Assembly (NCBI RefSeq): GCF_002377905.1
Contig: NZ_DFQS01000021.1
Location: forward strand, 13,591-77,590
DNA: 64,000 nucleotides
Source of the DNA: Psychrobacter sp. UBA3483
GTDB lineage: Bacteria > Pseudomonadota > Gammaproteobacteria > Pseudomonadales > Moraxellaceae
Direction: 5' to 3'
Every line of letters begins with the position of its first letter. Within the stretch, counting starts at the first letter, position 1. The position numbers and the translations under genes were made by a program. Positions 34,770-43,777 of the stretch are shown piece after piece. The notes below the pieces were generated by a model. That model did not search any database. It saw nothing but the letters and a program-made list of their open reading frames with translations, and was not told the DNA's origin.

Positions 34770-35909
34770 TTATTTATAACCCGCTTTATCCATCATTTGA
34801 ATGGCTTGGGTTTGTAGCTCACCAAACTTCTGCACGCTGATACTGTCTTGTTTGAACGGACCCCAAGATCTGAGTAGCTCTGACTCATCGATACCTACTT
34901 TTACAGGATACTCTTTATCAGAACTGGCATAAAGACCTTGCGCCTCATCAGAAGATAACCACTCCATCAATTTAAGCGCGCCATCTGGATTATCTGAGTT
35001 AGCGATAACCCCAGCGCCAGAGATGTTGACATGAGTACCAGTCGTACCTTGGTTCGCCCAAAATATTTTTACAGGGAAATTTGGTTTTTCATCAAGCAGG
35101 CGACCATAGTAATAGCTGTTAGCAATACCCACTTCACACTGACCAGCGGCAATTGCCTCTAACATACTGGTATCATCACTAAAGACGTCCGTTGCTAAGT
35201 TAGCTACCCAACCACGAATAATTTCTTCTGTTTTTTCTTCGCCCAGATTTTCCATCATGCTTGCAACCAATGATTGGTTATAAACAGCTTTTGATGAACG
35301 CAGACAAAGTTTGCCTTTCCATTTTGGATCGGCCAAATCTGCATAAGTAGATAGTTGGTCAGCACTAACTTTGCTTGGATCATAAAAAATTGTACGCGCG
35401 CGCAAAGACAGACCTGTCCACTGACCTTTTGGGTCACGGTATTTAGCAGGAACATTGGTTTCTAAGATGGTAGAAGACACAGGCTGCAATAAGCCTTGCT
35501 CTGCTGCTTGCCATAAGTTACCCGCGTCAACGGTTAATAACATATCCGCAGGCGTATTTTTACCTTCCGCTTGCAGACGCGCCATCAATGGGCCGGTTTT
35601 ATCGGTGACCAGCTCAATTTTAACGCCTGTTTTTTCGGTATATTTATCCAATAACGGTTTAATCAACTGCTCATTACGTGATGAGTAAATCGTAACCGTT
35701 TGCCCACCAGCGGCCGTTGCGTCATCATTTTTCGCCACTTCTTGCTCAGTGCCAGATTGTTCAGCAGTGGTTGTAGTGTCAGCATCTACGTTTTCTTCTG
35801 GCGTCGATGAGTTACTACAGCCCGCAAGACCCAACATCATGCCAAATACAGCAACGGGTAAAGTAAGCTTACTAGAAGATAGATTTGCACTGATAGCAGT
35901 TAATGACAT
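34770..35909 (-). CDS. fbpA: Ferric iron-binding lipoprotein FbpA
   Basis: Periplasmic substrate-binding component, 379 residues. The signal peptide ends in lipobox GLAGC (Cys about 31), so it is probably a membrane-anchored lipoprotein, followed by an acidic/Thr linker (about 35-65). The binding fold starts VTIYSSRNEQLIKPLL. The hallmark adjacent tyrosines that ligate Fe3+ are in NSYYYGRLL (about 260-268). The ATG at 35909 has GGGGA five bases upstream; the ATG at 35921 has none. First gene of fbpABC, with a Fur-like site about 115 bases upstream. Confidence 0.93.
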   Translation of the reverse strand: MSLTAISANLSSSKLTLPVAVFGMMLGLAGCSNSSTPEENVDADTTTTAEQSGTEQEVAKNDDATAAGGQTVTIYSSRNEQLIKPLLDKYTEKTGVKIELVTDKTGPLMARLQAEGKNTPADMLLTVDAGNLWQAAEQGLLQPVSSTILETNVPAKYRDPKGQWTGLSLRARTIFYDPSKVSADQLSTYADLADPKWKGKLCLRSSKAVYNQSLVASMMENLGEEKTEEIIRGWVANLATDVFSDDTSMLEAIAAGQCEVGIANSYYYGRLLDEKPNFPVKIFWANQGTTGTHVNISGAGVIANSDNPDGALKLMEWLSSDEAQGLYASSDKEYPVKVGIDESELLRSWGPFKQDSISVQKFGELQTQAIQMMDKAGYK

Positions 35910-36025
35910 GGCATTCCCCATAATGGTGCTACGGATAAGTGAGATAAGACGACATTAAAATCATTCATAAATGATTGAATAGCGGGATTGATAAGACCTT
36001 AATGTCTAAGACACATTATACTAAT

Positions 36026-36044
36026 AGAAATGAGATTAATTATC
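36026..36044. promoter_or_regulatory. Candidate Fur box upstream of fbpABC
   Basis: AGAAATGAGATTAATTATC matches the 19-base consensus GATAATGATAATCATTATC at 13 positions, including the right half ATTATC-like end. The position, about 115 bases before fbpA, and the iron-transport function of the operon support it. Confidence 0.45.
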
Positions 36045-36146
36045 AATACATTTATCTGAGCCTGCTATACCAGTAATATGTCCTTAATTTTTAAAATGAT
36101 AGAAATATCTTATGCATCTGTCTGATGCTTAATTCTGACTTTCTAC

Positions 36147-36905
36147 TTAATCCTGACCATTTAGCAACCACTGTCCTAAAATGACGTTGACCGCCGCTTC
36201 GGTGCGTAAGATGCGTGGCCCTATATTGACCGCCATACAACCTTGCTTGGCAAGTAAATCAATCTCATAATCAATCCAGCCGCCTTCTGCGCCGATAAAA
36301 ACCATACTTGGCAGTGCTGAGTTATGAAGGGGTTCAGTATTTTCTAGCTTTTGCATATATTGGGCAAAAGACAGCGCACTATAAGGATGAGCAACGATAG
36401 CGCGATTGGTCATTAAGCTTGCAAGCTCATCTTCGACAAAGGGTTTAAAGCGTTTTTGTAGGCTAATGCGCGGCGCAATTGTGTCCACGCCTTGTTGCAG
36501 CCCTTCTAATACAAATTCGTCAAGGCGAGCTAGCATTGGACTTTGCCAATAGCTTTTTTGCGTGCGGTAGCTGTTGATAAGGATGATATCGTTGACGCCA
36601 AGCGCCGTCATATCCATGATTAAACGGCGCAATACTTTTGGCCTTGGCAATGCCAACACCACTGTAAGATTAAGCTTCGCTGGCGGATTTATGGTTAGCT
36701 GTATATCACTTAGTTGAATACTATCGGAGGTAATGGCTTTAATGATAGCGCTGCCAAGCTGACCACCAAGCTGACCAATTTTCAACCTATCGCCTACCTT
36801 GGCAGTTAATACTTTATTCACATGAGCAATTTGCGCCAAATCATTGATATAGGCGGACGCATTATCATGTTGAAAGTTGGTCGCTGGCAATAATATACAG
36901 TTCAT
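36147..36905 (-). CDS. rsmE: 16S rRNA m3U1498 methyltransferase RsmE
   Basis: SPOUT-family methyltransferase for U1498 of 16S rRNA. It has 252 residues: an N-terminal PUA-like domain (about 1-75), then the knotted domain with VLALPRPKVLRRLIMDMTALG (about 84-104), FIGAEGGWIDYE (about 205-216) and the knot GPRILRTEAAVNVILGQWLL, close to the family GxRILRxETA signature. It lies 20 bases downstream of waaA, so the two are probably co-transcribed. Confidence 0.93.
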   Translation of the reverse strand: MNCILLPATNFQHDNASAYINDLAQIAHVNKVLTAKVGDRLKIGQLGGQLGSAIIKAITSDSIQLSDIQLTINPPAKLNLTVVLALPRPKVLRRLIMDMTALGVNDIILINSYRTQKSYWQSPMLARLDEFVLEGLQQGVDTIAPRISLQKRFKPFVEDELASLMTNRAIVAHPYSALSFAQYMQKLENTEPLHNSALPSMVFIGAEGGWIDYEIDLLAKQGCMAVNIGPRILRTEAAVNVILGQWLLNGQD

Positions 36906-36925
36906 AGCGTCACTTATATCCGCTG

Positions 36926-38530
36926 TTAATTCACGTCTTGGCTCAGGTCTTTCTCAAAAGATGATTTAGCGTATTGTTCAATAATACCTTCAATCATCGA
37001 TAGCTGCCGATGCAAGACCGCTTGCTGTTGCTCGGTCATTGATGCACCTGCTCGCCCTGCCTGTTTTGCTAAGGTTAAATGGCTCAGCCAATACTTTAGC
37101 TGCTGATAAAGAAGATTGTAATCATCTTCTGAAGAAGATTGTTTGCTCTCAGAGCGATGCGGCTGTAATAGCGGCTGAGATGCTTGATTATTAGCACTAA
37201 TCGCGCTATAAAACGCATTGTTTGGCTGATATAACGCCCCAACGCTAGCAAGCTTATCAACCACGCTTTGGCAAGATTGGGTATAACTGCCCATCAATAC
37301 CGGCGTTGCCACACTTGCCGGCTCAACGGGGTTATGTCCGCCAATATCGACCAATGAGCCGCCTACCAATGCCACATCCGCAAGCGCATACCAGCGCATC
37401 AACTCACCCATACTATCAGCCAGATAGACTTGAGTATCTGCACTGATGGCATCCTCAGCACTACGCCGAGCCATCGTTAATCCTGACTTTTCAATCAGTT
37501 CTGCTACGTCATCAAAACGCTCTGGATGCCTCGGCACGATAATCAGTAAGGTATTGGCTAACAAAGGGTTAGATAGGATTTGCTGCTGCCATGACAATAC
37601 CGTCTCTTCCTCGCCACTATGGGTGCTTGCTGCCACCCAAATCGGGCGACCTGTGACGCCTAAATCTAAGTCCAGGTCCAAGTCCAAGTCTGCGCCATCG
37701 TTTACTATTTCAGCTTTTTTGGCACCACTATCATCATTCAGCTTCGGGGTATTAATGACCCATTTCAGCGAGCCTGCCACGCGGATTTGCGCGCTATGAG
37801 CGCCCAATTGCCGAAAACGTTTTGCCGATTCGTTATCTTGCGCAATAATCAAACTTAGGTTTTTCATCATACTGGCACTGACCGCGCCAATTTTTTGATA
37901 GCTTTTAAAAGAAGACGCCGACAGCCGTCCATTGACCAAAACACTTGGAATATGATGCTCTGACAGTTTGGTCAAGGTATTCGCCCAAAGCTCGGTTTCT
38001 ACAAACAGGGCGGCGACGGGTTGTACATGTGCCAAAAATGTCTCAATCACCGCAGGGCTGTCAACAGGAACATAACTATGACTCAGACGACCTTGAGAAA
38101 TATCATCGGCGAAACGACTGGCACCGCGCGCATATCCTGTCTGCGTGGTATTGGTCAACCATATCTGATAGCCTTTTGCTAATAGCGCATCCAGCAAGGG
38201 CGCGACGGTATTGGTCTCGCCCAAAGACACCGCATGGCACCAGATGACCTTTTTACCATTGCACTCTTTATGATTGCCATTTTCGATGGCAGTCACATTA
38301 GATTTAATATTTGCATGAGGCACGGGCGGCGCAGGATAGCGCTTACCAAAACGCTGCTGCACTTCTTGCTGATAATTATCACGCTTATGCGAGCGACGCC
38401 ATACTTGCAGACGATAGAGCGGTTTTAGCAAACCAATCGTCACCTGATAATAAACAGGTGGCTTATAAACGGCTCGGCTTGGCTGAGTCGACTTATCAGA
38501 AGAGGGTAAGGAGCTGTCAGAAGATGGCAT
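36926..38530 (-). CDS. waaA: 3-deoxy-D-manno-octulosonic acid (Kdo) transferase
   Basis: Inner-membrane GT-B glycosyltransferase that adds Kdo to lipid IVA. It has 534 residues against about 425 in E. coli. A Ser-rich N-terminal tail of about 25 residues is followed by YYQVTIGLLKPLYRLQVWRR. VIWCHAVSLGETNTVAPLL (about 90-108) holds the catalytic Glu, and FVETELWANTL, VNGRLS and the C-terminal GGHNPVEPASVATPVLMG complete the family pattern. The extra length lies in a linker with a (Asp-Leu)5 run (about 280-290) and another insert before the last helix (about 460-480). It starts the waaA-rsmE pair. Confidence 0.93.
   Translation of the reverse strand: MPSSDSSLPSSDKSTQPSRAVYKPPVYYQVTIGLLKPLYRLQVWRRSHKRDNYQQEVQQRFGKRYPAPPVPHANIKSNVTAIENGNHKECNGKKVIWCHAVSLGETNTVAPLLDALLAKGYQIWLTNTTQTGYARGASRFADDISQGRLSHSYVPVDSPAVIETFLAHVQPVAALFVETELWANTLTKLSEHHIPSVLVNGRLSASSFKSYQKIGAVSASMMKNLSLIIAQDNESAKRFRQLGAHSAQIRVAGSLKWVINTPKLNDDSGAKKAEIVNDGADLDLDLDLDLGVTGRPIWVAASTHSGEEETVLSWQQQILSNPLLANTLLIIVPRHPERFDDVAELIEKSGLTMARRSAEDAISADTQVYLADSMGELMRWYALADVALVGGSLVDIGGHNPVEPASVATPVLMGSYTQSCQSVVDKLASVGALYQPNNAFYSAISANNQASQPLLQPHRSESKQSSSEDDYNLLYQQLKYWLSHLTLAKQAGRAGASMTEQQQAVLHRQLSMIEGIIEQYAKSSFEKDLSQDVN
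37661..37690. repeat. Five hexamer repeats encoding (Asp-Leu)5 in waaA
   Basis: Five near-identical TCCAAG-type hexamers read on the minus strand as alternating GAC/GAT and TTG/CTG/TTA codons. Length change by slippage would keep the frame. They lie in a variable inter-domain linker. Confidence 0.7.
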
Positions 38531-38703
38531 GAAGAAGCCCAGATTAGTAATGGATCGGACGATAGGAGGTGACGTTATAAAATGACAATAAGAAATGCCA
38601 ATAAAAAACGCGCCAATTCTACCTGAATTTAATGCTAAACAATACTTTTAAAGCACTCGCTATCAGAAACAAAGATTTAAAAGCCAGAATTTGACATAGA
38701 CAG

Positions 38704-40179
38704 CTAGACAATAATGAAAATTAATATAGCGACGACAATAATTACCGCAAACAATAGCTGATAACGTTTAAGGCTATGCTGCTCTTGCTTTTGTGTACTA
38801 ATCAACGCCTGCGCTTGCTGCCATTGACTGACCAAACTGGCCGCTTCTGCATGACCGTTTTCGGCCGCTTGCTCAAGCCAATATTTGCCATTGGTCATAT
38901 CTTGCGGTACGCCAAAGCCTTGATAGTAGAGCTTACTTAATAATCGCTGGGCACGGCTGTCGTTTTTGCTCGCTGCTTGCTTCACCCATTCAGCGCCCGC
39001 TTCCATGCCAGTCACTTTATCCGTACTTATTCCTTCGCCAAGTAGCTCATACATCGCCAAACGTAGCATCGCCGCGCTATTACCTGCATGGGCCGCGTCT
39101 TGCAGTTTTAACAGAGCTTGCTGCTTTGCTGTCAAATGCTGCTGTGAAAAGGCAACTTGCGCGCGCGGTTTCTCTTGCTTAGCAATGTGCTGCTCAAATT
39201 GATCCAAGACTTTACGGGCTTGCTCGTATTTTATCTTGCCAGCGCTTTGTGCAACGTCTATTTCGTCAAGCTCTTTCAGTAAATGGGTAAAAAATTCTGG
39301 GGTTGGCGCATGCTTTATCACTGGTTTGATTGCTGGCTTTAGCTCTGTCTGTTTTAAATTTACTTGTACAGATTCTGCTGCTGTAGTTGGTGTAGTAGTG
39401 CTTTCTAATGAAGCGTTCGATAAATTAGGCTTTGTTGATACTGCCTCTGTTTGAGCGATTTCAGGTGTTGTTTGCAGCTCGTTATCAGCATTACTATTAA
39501 CACGATTTGTATAAATGTCTTGTCTGTTATGCTGCGTCACACTTACTTGAGTCACGTTTTTATCAGCAGATTGTGCGTTATCTAAGGGTAATGTATGGCT
39601 ACTACCAATAGCGTTTGGCAGTCTTGCACTCACTGCTTGGTATAGTCCACTTGCCACCTGACCGCCTTGCACCGCTTGAAACGCTCTATCAATGTGACCA
39701 AACAGCCGCAGCCCTATTGGCTCTAAGGCAAAAAATAGTGAAGCCGTCGCGTTAGACTGATTATTAACCTCACTATCATCGCGATAGACCACGGCCATAT
39801 GCTGATAAAAGTCATCGGTCAGCAGCGGCAAGGTAGGATAGCGCTTACGTAGCTCAAACTCACCGAACCAATGTGGCGTATTTTGCCATTGCTGTGCCAA
39901 TACGCGCCCGGCATAAAACGCCAAAAACACCATAAAATTACGATAGCGCTCATCTATTAATAGCGCCGCCTCATCCCACGTGTCCGACTTAACCATGTCG
40001 CGGCGTATCTGCGACAACAAGGTGTCTATACGCTGTAAACTTGCCAGCGATTCATCGAGTGTGCAGTGATACAATTCAGCTTCATAAGCCATGCCCCCAG
40101 CGACAGGACGGCCAGCTAAGAAATCTTGCCAATAGCCTGCTGCGATATAATCAAGGGGCGTTAAGGGCGATGCAGACAT
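38704..40179 (-). CDS. Sel1-repeat protein with C-terminal membrane anchor, unknown function
   Basis: 491 residues in three parts. Residues 1-195 form an alpha-helical-looking domain that I do not recognise (LDYIAAGYWQDFLAGRPVAG at the start). Residues 196-310 are a Thr/Asn/Gln-rich linker. Residues 315-450 carry Sel1-like/TPR repeats (NSAAMLRLAMYELLGEGIS, AQRLLSKLYYQGFGVPQDM, GKYWLEQAAENGHAEAASLV). A single hydrophobic segment, LLFAVIIVVAILIFIIV, forms the very C-terminus, so the protein should be tail-anchored in the inner membrane with the repeats in the cytoplasm. No signal peptide. It stands alone between waaA and cls. Confidence 0.78.
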   Translation of the reverse strand: MSASPLTPLDYIAAGYWQDFLAGRPVAGGMAYEAELYHCTLDESLASLQRIDTLLSQIRRDMVKSDTWDEAALLIDERYRNFMVFLAFYAGRVLAQQWQNTPHWFGEFELRKRYPTLPLLTDDFYQHMAVVYRDDSEVNNQSNATASLFFALEPIGLRLFGHIDRAFQAVQGGQVASGLYQAVSARLPNAIGSSHTLPLDNAQSADKNVTQVSVTQHNRQDIYTNRVNSNADNELQTTPEIAQTEAVSTKPNLSNASLESTTTPTTAAESVQVNLKQTELKPAIKPVIKHAPTPEFFTHLLKELDEIDVAQSAGKIKYEQARKVLDQFEQHIAKQEKPRAQVAFSQQHLTAKQQALLKLQDAAHAGNSAAMLRLAMYELLGEGISTDKVTGMEAGAEWVKQAASKNDSRAQRLLSKLYYQGFGVPQDMTNGKYWLEQAAENGHAEAASLVSQWQQAQALISTQKQEQHSLKRYQLLFAVIIVVAILIFIIV

Positions 40180-40327
40180 AAGGCGAGCCTATCCTTTAAA
40201 AATCGAGCTTTTCGAAAACCAACGTTAATTAGCGTTGCACTTGGTGTGTTAATCTAAGTTTCAAATAATAATAAAAATGCAATGGTAATAAAAATAAGTA
40301 GTTTACCTTAACCTAAAATCAAAAGCG

Positions 40328-41980
40328 CTACAATAAAGGACTGAATAAGCGTACCACATTATCAAATAAGCGCTCTGCCCCATGGCGCTCTTGCCATTCT
40401 TCTAAACTTAAAAAACGACAACTCTGCAAGTAAACCTGTTGGCAATCAGCAACCTGAGCGACCATTTCTGGGGTATAAATCGCTAAGCTGACCTCCATAT
40501 TTAAATAAAAACTGCGCATATCGATATTCACTGTGCCAAACAGGCAGTAATCATCGTCAATGACCACGGTTTTAGCATGCAGCAGTCCGCCTTTGAATAA
40601 AGCAATGGTTACCCCGGCTTCGAGTAGCTCTTGATAGTACGCTTGTGAGGCATGTTGCACCAAAAATGAATCTACCTTTTCGGGCACAATAATAGTCACC
40701 TCGACCCCACGTTTGGCCGCGGTGGTCAGCGCGCCCGATAACGCTTCATCGGGGACAAAATACGGCGTGGTAATACGAATACGTTTATTGGCGCGATGAA
40801 TCACCGTCACCAACGTATTATAAATCACATGCGCCGTCACTTGCGGCGCCGAAGGTATCAGCTGCGCCAGCACATCCTCAACAACTGGCATACGCGGTAT
40901 CACAATCGATGTCGAGCCAATCTCGGGCGGCTCATCAGAATCAACAAGCTCGTCTAAAACTTTGACGCGGCTGTTGATATCATTGATGGTTGGGTGCATG
41001 ACATAGAGCTTACGGGTATAGGTATTTACGCGGTGATTGAGTGCGTCTAGGTTGTCTTTATTTTCCGCCCCGATATCGGTGACCACTACTTTTGCCATCG
41101 CTGTGGCAATATTCATCGGTTGTTGGCTGATGCTGCGTATCGCTACATCAATCCATTGACCCACATTTTTGTTCTGTTTAAAAAACTTCGGGTCAACCAA
41201 GTTAAAGCTACCGATATAGCCTATATGTTCGTCAATGACGATAATCTTGCGATGATTACGTAAATCTGAGCGTTTAAATAGCGTCTTAAGCAAACCAACC
41301 GGCAGCGACTGGTGTACAAAAACCCCAGCCTCTTCTAACATGCGATGCTGTTTGCTATTAAAAAAGCTAAAGCTGCCCACACTATCCGCCAAAATATGAC
41401 ACTCGACGCCGCGCTGCACCGCTGCCATCAACGCGTCCATGACGTCGAGTATCTGACCTTTTGGATAAATAATATAGAACTCCATCAGGATAATACGCTG
41501 AGCGGCATTAATATCTTCAATCAAGCGCCCAAAGATAGCATTCGGCGTGGTCAATAATTGCATTTGATGATCAGGAAACACCCCAAACCCTGTCCAGCGT
41601 GTACCGATTTTACTGACACCGCGATAGTTATCAGGTAGCAGCTCTTGTCCTTCATCAAACACCATTTGCTCACGCTTGGCCATATCATTCATTAGTAACC
41701 GCGCCTGATTCATGCGCTCACGATAACGTCGTCCGATCATCGGCTCACCCAATAAGATATAAGCGATAAAACCAACCACGGGTAACGTATAAAGCACAGC
41801 AACCCAAGCAATCGATACCCCAATATTGCGCTGCACCGAGACGATACGCAGCGTCATGACTATCATAAGAATCACGTGCAATATCAGACCCAATCCAGCA
41901 AAATCTCCTACCGACCAGGTAGTAAAGTAATCTTCAATAGAAAGGGCTTTTATATTAAAATTATCTATGCTCGCCTCCAT
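40328..41980 (-). CDS. cls: Cardiolipin synthase
   Basis: Phospholipase D-superfamily enzyme that condenses phosphatidylglycerol into cardiolipin at the inner membrane. It has 550 residues (E. coli ClsA 486). Two N-terminal membrane segments (about 27-47 and 58-78) precede two HKD motifs: HRKIIVIDEHIGYIGSFN (about 240-257) and HAKTVVIDDDYCLFGTVN (about 467-484). An insert of about 60 residues between the halves accounts for the extra length. The terminal ERLFDNVVRLFSPLL is like the ClsA end. Confidence 0.94.
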   Translation of the reverse strand: MEASIDNFNIKALSIEDYFTTWSVGDFAGLGLILHVILMIVMTLRIVSVQRNIGVSIAWVAVLYTLPVVGFIAYILLGEPMIGRRYRERMNQARLLMNDMAKREQMVFDEGQELLPDNYRGVSKIGTRWTGFGVFPDHQMQLLTTPNAIFGRLIEDINAAQRIILMEFYIIYPKGQILDVMDALMAAVQRGVECHILADSVGSFSFFNSKQHRMLEEAGVFVHQSLPVGLLKTLFKRSDLRNHRKIIVIDEHIGYIGSFNLVDPKFFKQNKNVGQWIDVAIRSISQQPMNIATAMAKVVVTDIGAENKDNLDALNHRVNTYTRKLYVMHPTINDINSRVKVLDELVDSDEPPEIGSTSIVIPRMPVVEDVLAQLIPSAPQVTAHVIYNTLVTVIHRANKRIRITTPYFVPDEALSGALTTAAKRGVEVTIIVPEKVDSFLVQHASQAYYQELLEAGVTIALFKGGLLHAKTVVIDDDYCLFGTVNIDMRSFYLNMEVSLAIYTPEMVAQVADCQQVYLQSCRFLSLEEWQERHGAERLFDNVVRLFSPLL

Positions 41981-42213
41981 GACCCTATATCACTCAAATC
42001 ATTCATTTATTTATGAGTTATTAGCCCGCTGCCGTATTAAGTGGGCGCTTTATTCATTAAACGTAAAAAGCATTATCAGTATAGTGGCTTTTAGCAAGCA
42101 CACAATAGCCAACTATATAGCGATTATATAGTCTATCATCATTCTACTTATGGCTTAATGTGACGGCTAATACAGTTTATTGGCCATAATTTTAAAAATA
42201 CTTGAAATAGTAT

Positions 42214-42241
42214 TTGACAGCCATGTGTAAATGTATATAAT
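42214..42241 (+). promoter_or_regulatory. Consensus sigma-70 promoter for tRNA-Val/tRNA-Asp
   Basis: Perfect TTGACA (42214-42219) and perfect TATAAT (42236-42241) with a 16-base spacer, about 15 bases upstream of the mature tRNA-Val 5' end. Confidence 0.85.
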
Positions 42242-42256
42242 ACACACCCACAGCAA

Positions 42257-42332
42257 GGGTGATTAGCTCAGTTGGTAGAGCGTCTGCCTTACACGCAGAA
42301 TGTCGGCGGTTCGAATCCGTCATCACCCACCA
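42257..42332 (+). tRNA. tRNA-Val (anticodon UAC)
   Basis: A 76-base gene with encoded CCA. Acceptor stem GGGTGAT/ATCACCC; anticodon stem TCTGC/GCAGA with loop CTTACAC (anticodon TAC); D-loop AGTTGGTAGA; T-loop GTTCGAATC. Confidence 0.96.
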
Positions 42333-42383
42333 CTCATTTAGCGAGTGGGTCTTTTAGAAGACGAAATGCTAAAGACGACCTAA

Positions 42384-42460
42384 GCAGCGGTAGTTCAGTT
42401 GGTTAGAATACCGGCCTGTCACGCCGGGGGTCGCGGGTTCGAGTCCCGTCCGCTGCGCCA
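42384..42460 (+). tRNA. tRNA-Asp (anticodon GUC)
   Basis: A 77-base gene with encoded CCA. Acceptor stem GCAGCGG/CCGCTGC; anticodon loop CTGTCAC (anticodon GTC) on a CCGGC-type stem; T-loop GTTCGAGTC. It lies 51 bases after tRNA-Val and is probably cut from the same transcript. Confidence 0.96.
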
Positions 42461-42505
42461 TATTTAAAACTTGGTTTTTAATTGCATTATTAAGTACAAA
42501 GTTTC

Positions 42506-42538
42506 AACCTCAAGTATTCGTTTACTTGAGGTTTTTTT
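42506..42538 (+). terminator. Terminator of the tRNA-Val/tRNA-Asp transcript
   Basis: An 11-bp perfect stem AACCTCAAGTA/TACTTGAGGTT with a 6-base loop, running into TTTTTTT. Confidence 0.85.
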
Positions 42539-42645
42539 GTGCTTGTTAATTTTCATTCGCTACTTACAATTTATCATTGTGTCTAGAAACAACTGCTTAC
42601 TACTTTATGACTCAAACATTTTATTCGTTTATAAACCTTCTTTTA

Positions 42646-43083
42646 CTAAAACCCCGTACGGAACAGCGTACCGACCACGACAAACGCCACTGCAAATAAT
42701 GTCACCAAAATAATATTGATGGCAAACCCATTCAAATTATTAGCGGTTAAGCGTGGTATTACCCAAAAACGCGCATGCATCGCGACCAATGCCGTCAATA
42801 ATAACAAGCTCAGCTTTATACCAATCAAGACACTGATGTCATTATCAAAGGCAAACCACATCTCTATGTTAGGTAATATCTTATATGCCATCCATAATCC
42901 AGTAATAATTTGAATGGCCAATGCAGGCATGCCAATCTTTTCAAACTGCCCCTCAAATTGTAACAATGCGTCTAAATTACGTGAAGATAGCACTTTTGGC
43001 AGCACCACTAATGCTAGTATTAAATGACCACCTGTCCAAATTGCAGCCCCGAGTAAATGCAAAATTAAAAGATAGTTGAACAT
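42646..43083 (-). CDS. CopD-like small membrane protein
   Basis: 145 residues with four hydrophobic segments (about 3-22, 47-66, 77-99 and 121-141). LLILHLLGAAIWTGGHLILALVVLPKVL at the start, including the His-x-x-Gly-x-x-x-Trp-x-Gly-Gly-His pattern, resembles the CopD/YcnJ membrane domain linked with copper handling, but the match is only by pattern. The ATG at 43083 has GGAG 9 bases upstream; an earlier ATG at 43110 would place that site inside the coding region. It diverges from a hemerythrin gene, with a 60-base shared promoter region. Confidence 0.72.
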   Translation of the reverse strand: MFNYLLILHLLGAAIWTGGHLILALVVLPKVLSSRNLDALLQFEGQFEKIGMPALAIQIITGLWMAYKILPNIEMWFAFDNDISVLIGIKLSLLLLTALVAMHARFWVIPRLTANNLNGFAINIILVTLFAVAFVVVGTLFRTGF

Positions 43084-43143
43084 AAAATATAACTCCAAAT
43101 AATGAATCAATCATGATTTCTCGAAGCATTAAGGTATTTAATT

Positions 43144-43623
43144 ATGAAACGCGCCAATCAATTGCAGCCATTATCACGTCAACACCATCTTGGGCTTAAT
43201 TTGTCTCGCCATGCCAAAGAAAGCTTAGATGAACCCGAAGAAATTGCCAAACACTGGGACAATCTCACCTCCTATATTAACGACATGGCCTATCACTTCC
43301 AAATTGAAGACAATTTAATTGCTAATGCCTTGGAGCCGTACCGCGCTACTGAATCTGAGGTGGCGTTAGTACTCGACACCCTTGATGGACAGCATAAGCA
43401 ATTACATCAACTGATAAATACGGTCGAACAATCACAAAAATCTGGCAATAAAGAGGTCAGCGTGGCACAAGTTCATGAGCTTGGCACCCTATTATACGAC
43501 CATATTCGATTTGAAGAGCGCGAGTTATACCCTACGGTAGAAAAATATCTGACGGAAGCAGAATTAGACGCTGTTTATGAAGCCAGCCCTGATAGCATTA
43601 AGCGTCCTGATGAGAGTCGATAG
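43144..43623 (+). CDS. Hemerythrin HHE domain protein
   Basis: 159-residue soluble protein of the hemerythrin-like cation-binding fold, which carries a non-haem di-iron centre in related proteins and binds oxygen or senses iron/redox state. Candidate ligands are His in SRQHHLGLNLSRHAK (about 14-26), His-x-x-x-Glu in YHFQIEDNLI (about 57), His in DGQHKQLHQLI (about 87-95) and His/Glu in YDHIRFEERELYP (about 119-131). AAGG lies 9 bases before the ATG. The divergent partner encodes a CopD-like membrane protein. Confidence 0.85.
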   Translation: MKRANQLQPLSRQHHLGLNLSRHAKESLDEPEEIAKHWDNLTSYINDMAYHFQIEDNLIANALEPYRATESEVALVLDTLDGQHKQLHQLINTVEQSQKSGNKEVSVAQVHELGTLLYDHIRFEERELYPTVEKYLTEAELDAVYEASPDSIKRPDESR

Positions 43624-43656
43624 AGTGAATATTATCTAAGTACTGTATATATAGAA

Positions 43657-43688
43657 TTACCCCATAAGCTATTTAACTTATGGGGTAA
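43657..43688. terminator. Bidirectional hairpin between convergent genes
   Basis: A perfect 12-bp stem TTACCCCATAAG/CTTATGGGGTAA with an 8-base loop stands between the hemerythrin and transglycosylase stops. No long U-tract follows on either strand, so its efficiency is uncertain. Confidence 0.55.
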
Positions 43689-43777
43689 AATAGAACTATT
43701 TGTTCCATTTCAAATAATTATTCCAAAAACCATCGTTGTAAATAACGGTTATCCAAAAACAGGGATTTTACTCTGTC

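Noticed and set aside
42330..42355. Terminator between tRNA-Val and tRNA-Asp
   Set aside because: The CCACTC/GAGTGG pairing overlaps the CCA end of tRNA-Val, is only 6 bp and is followed by a short T-run; a processing spacer is more likely.
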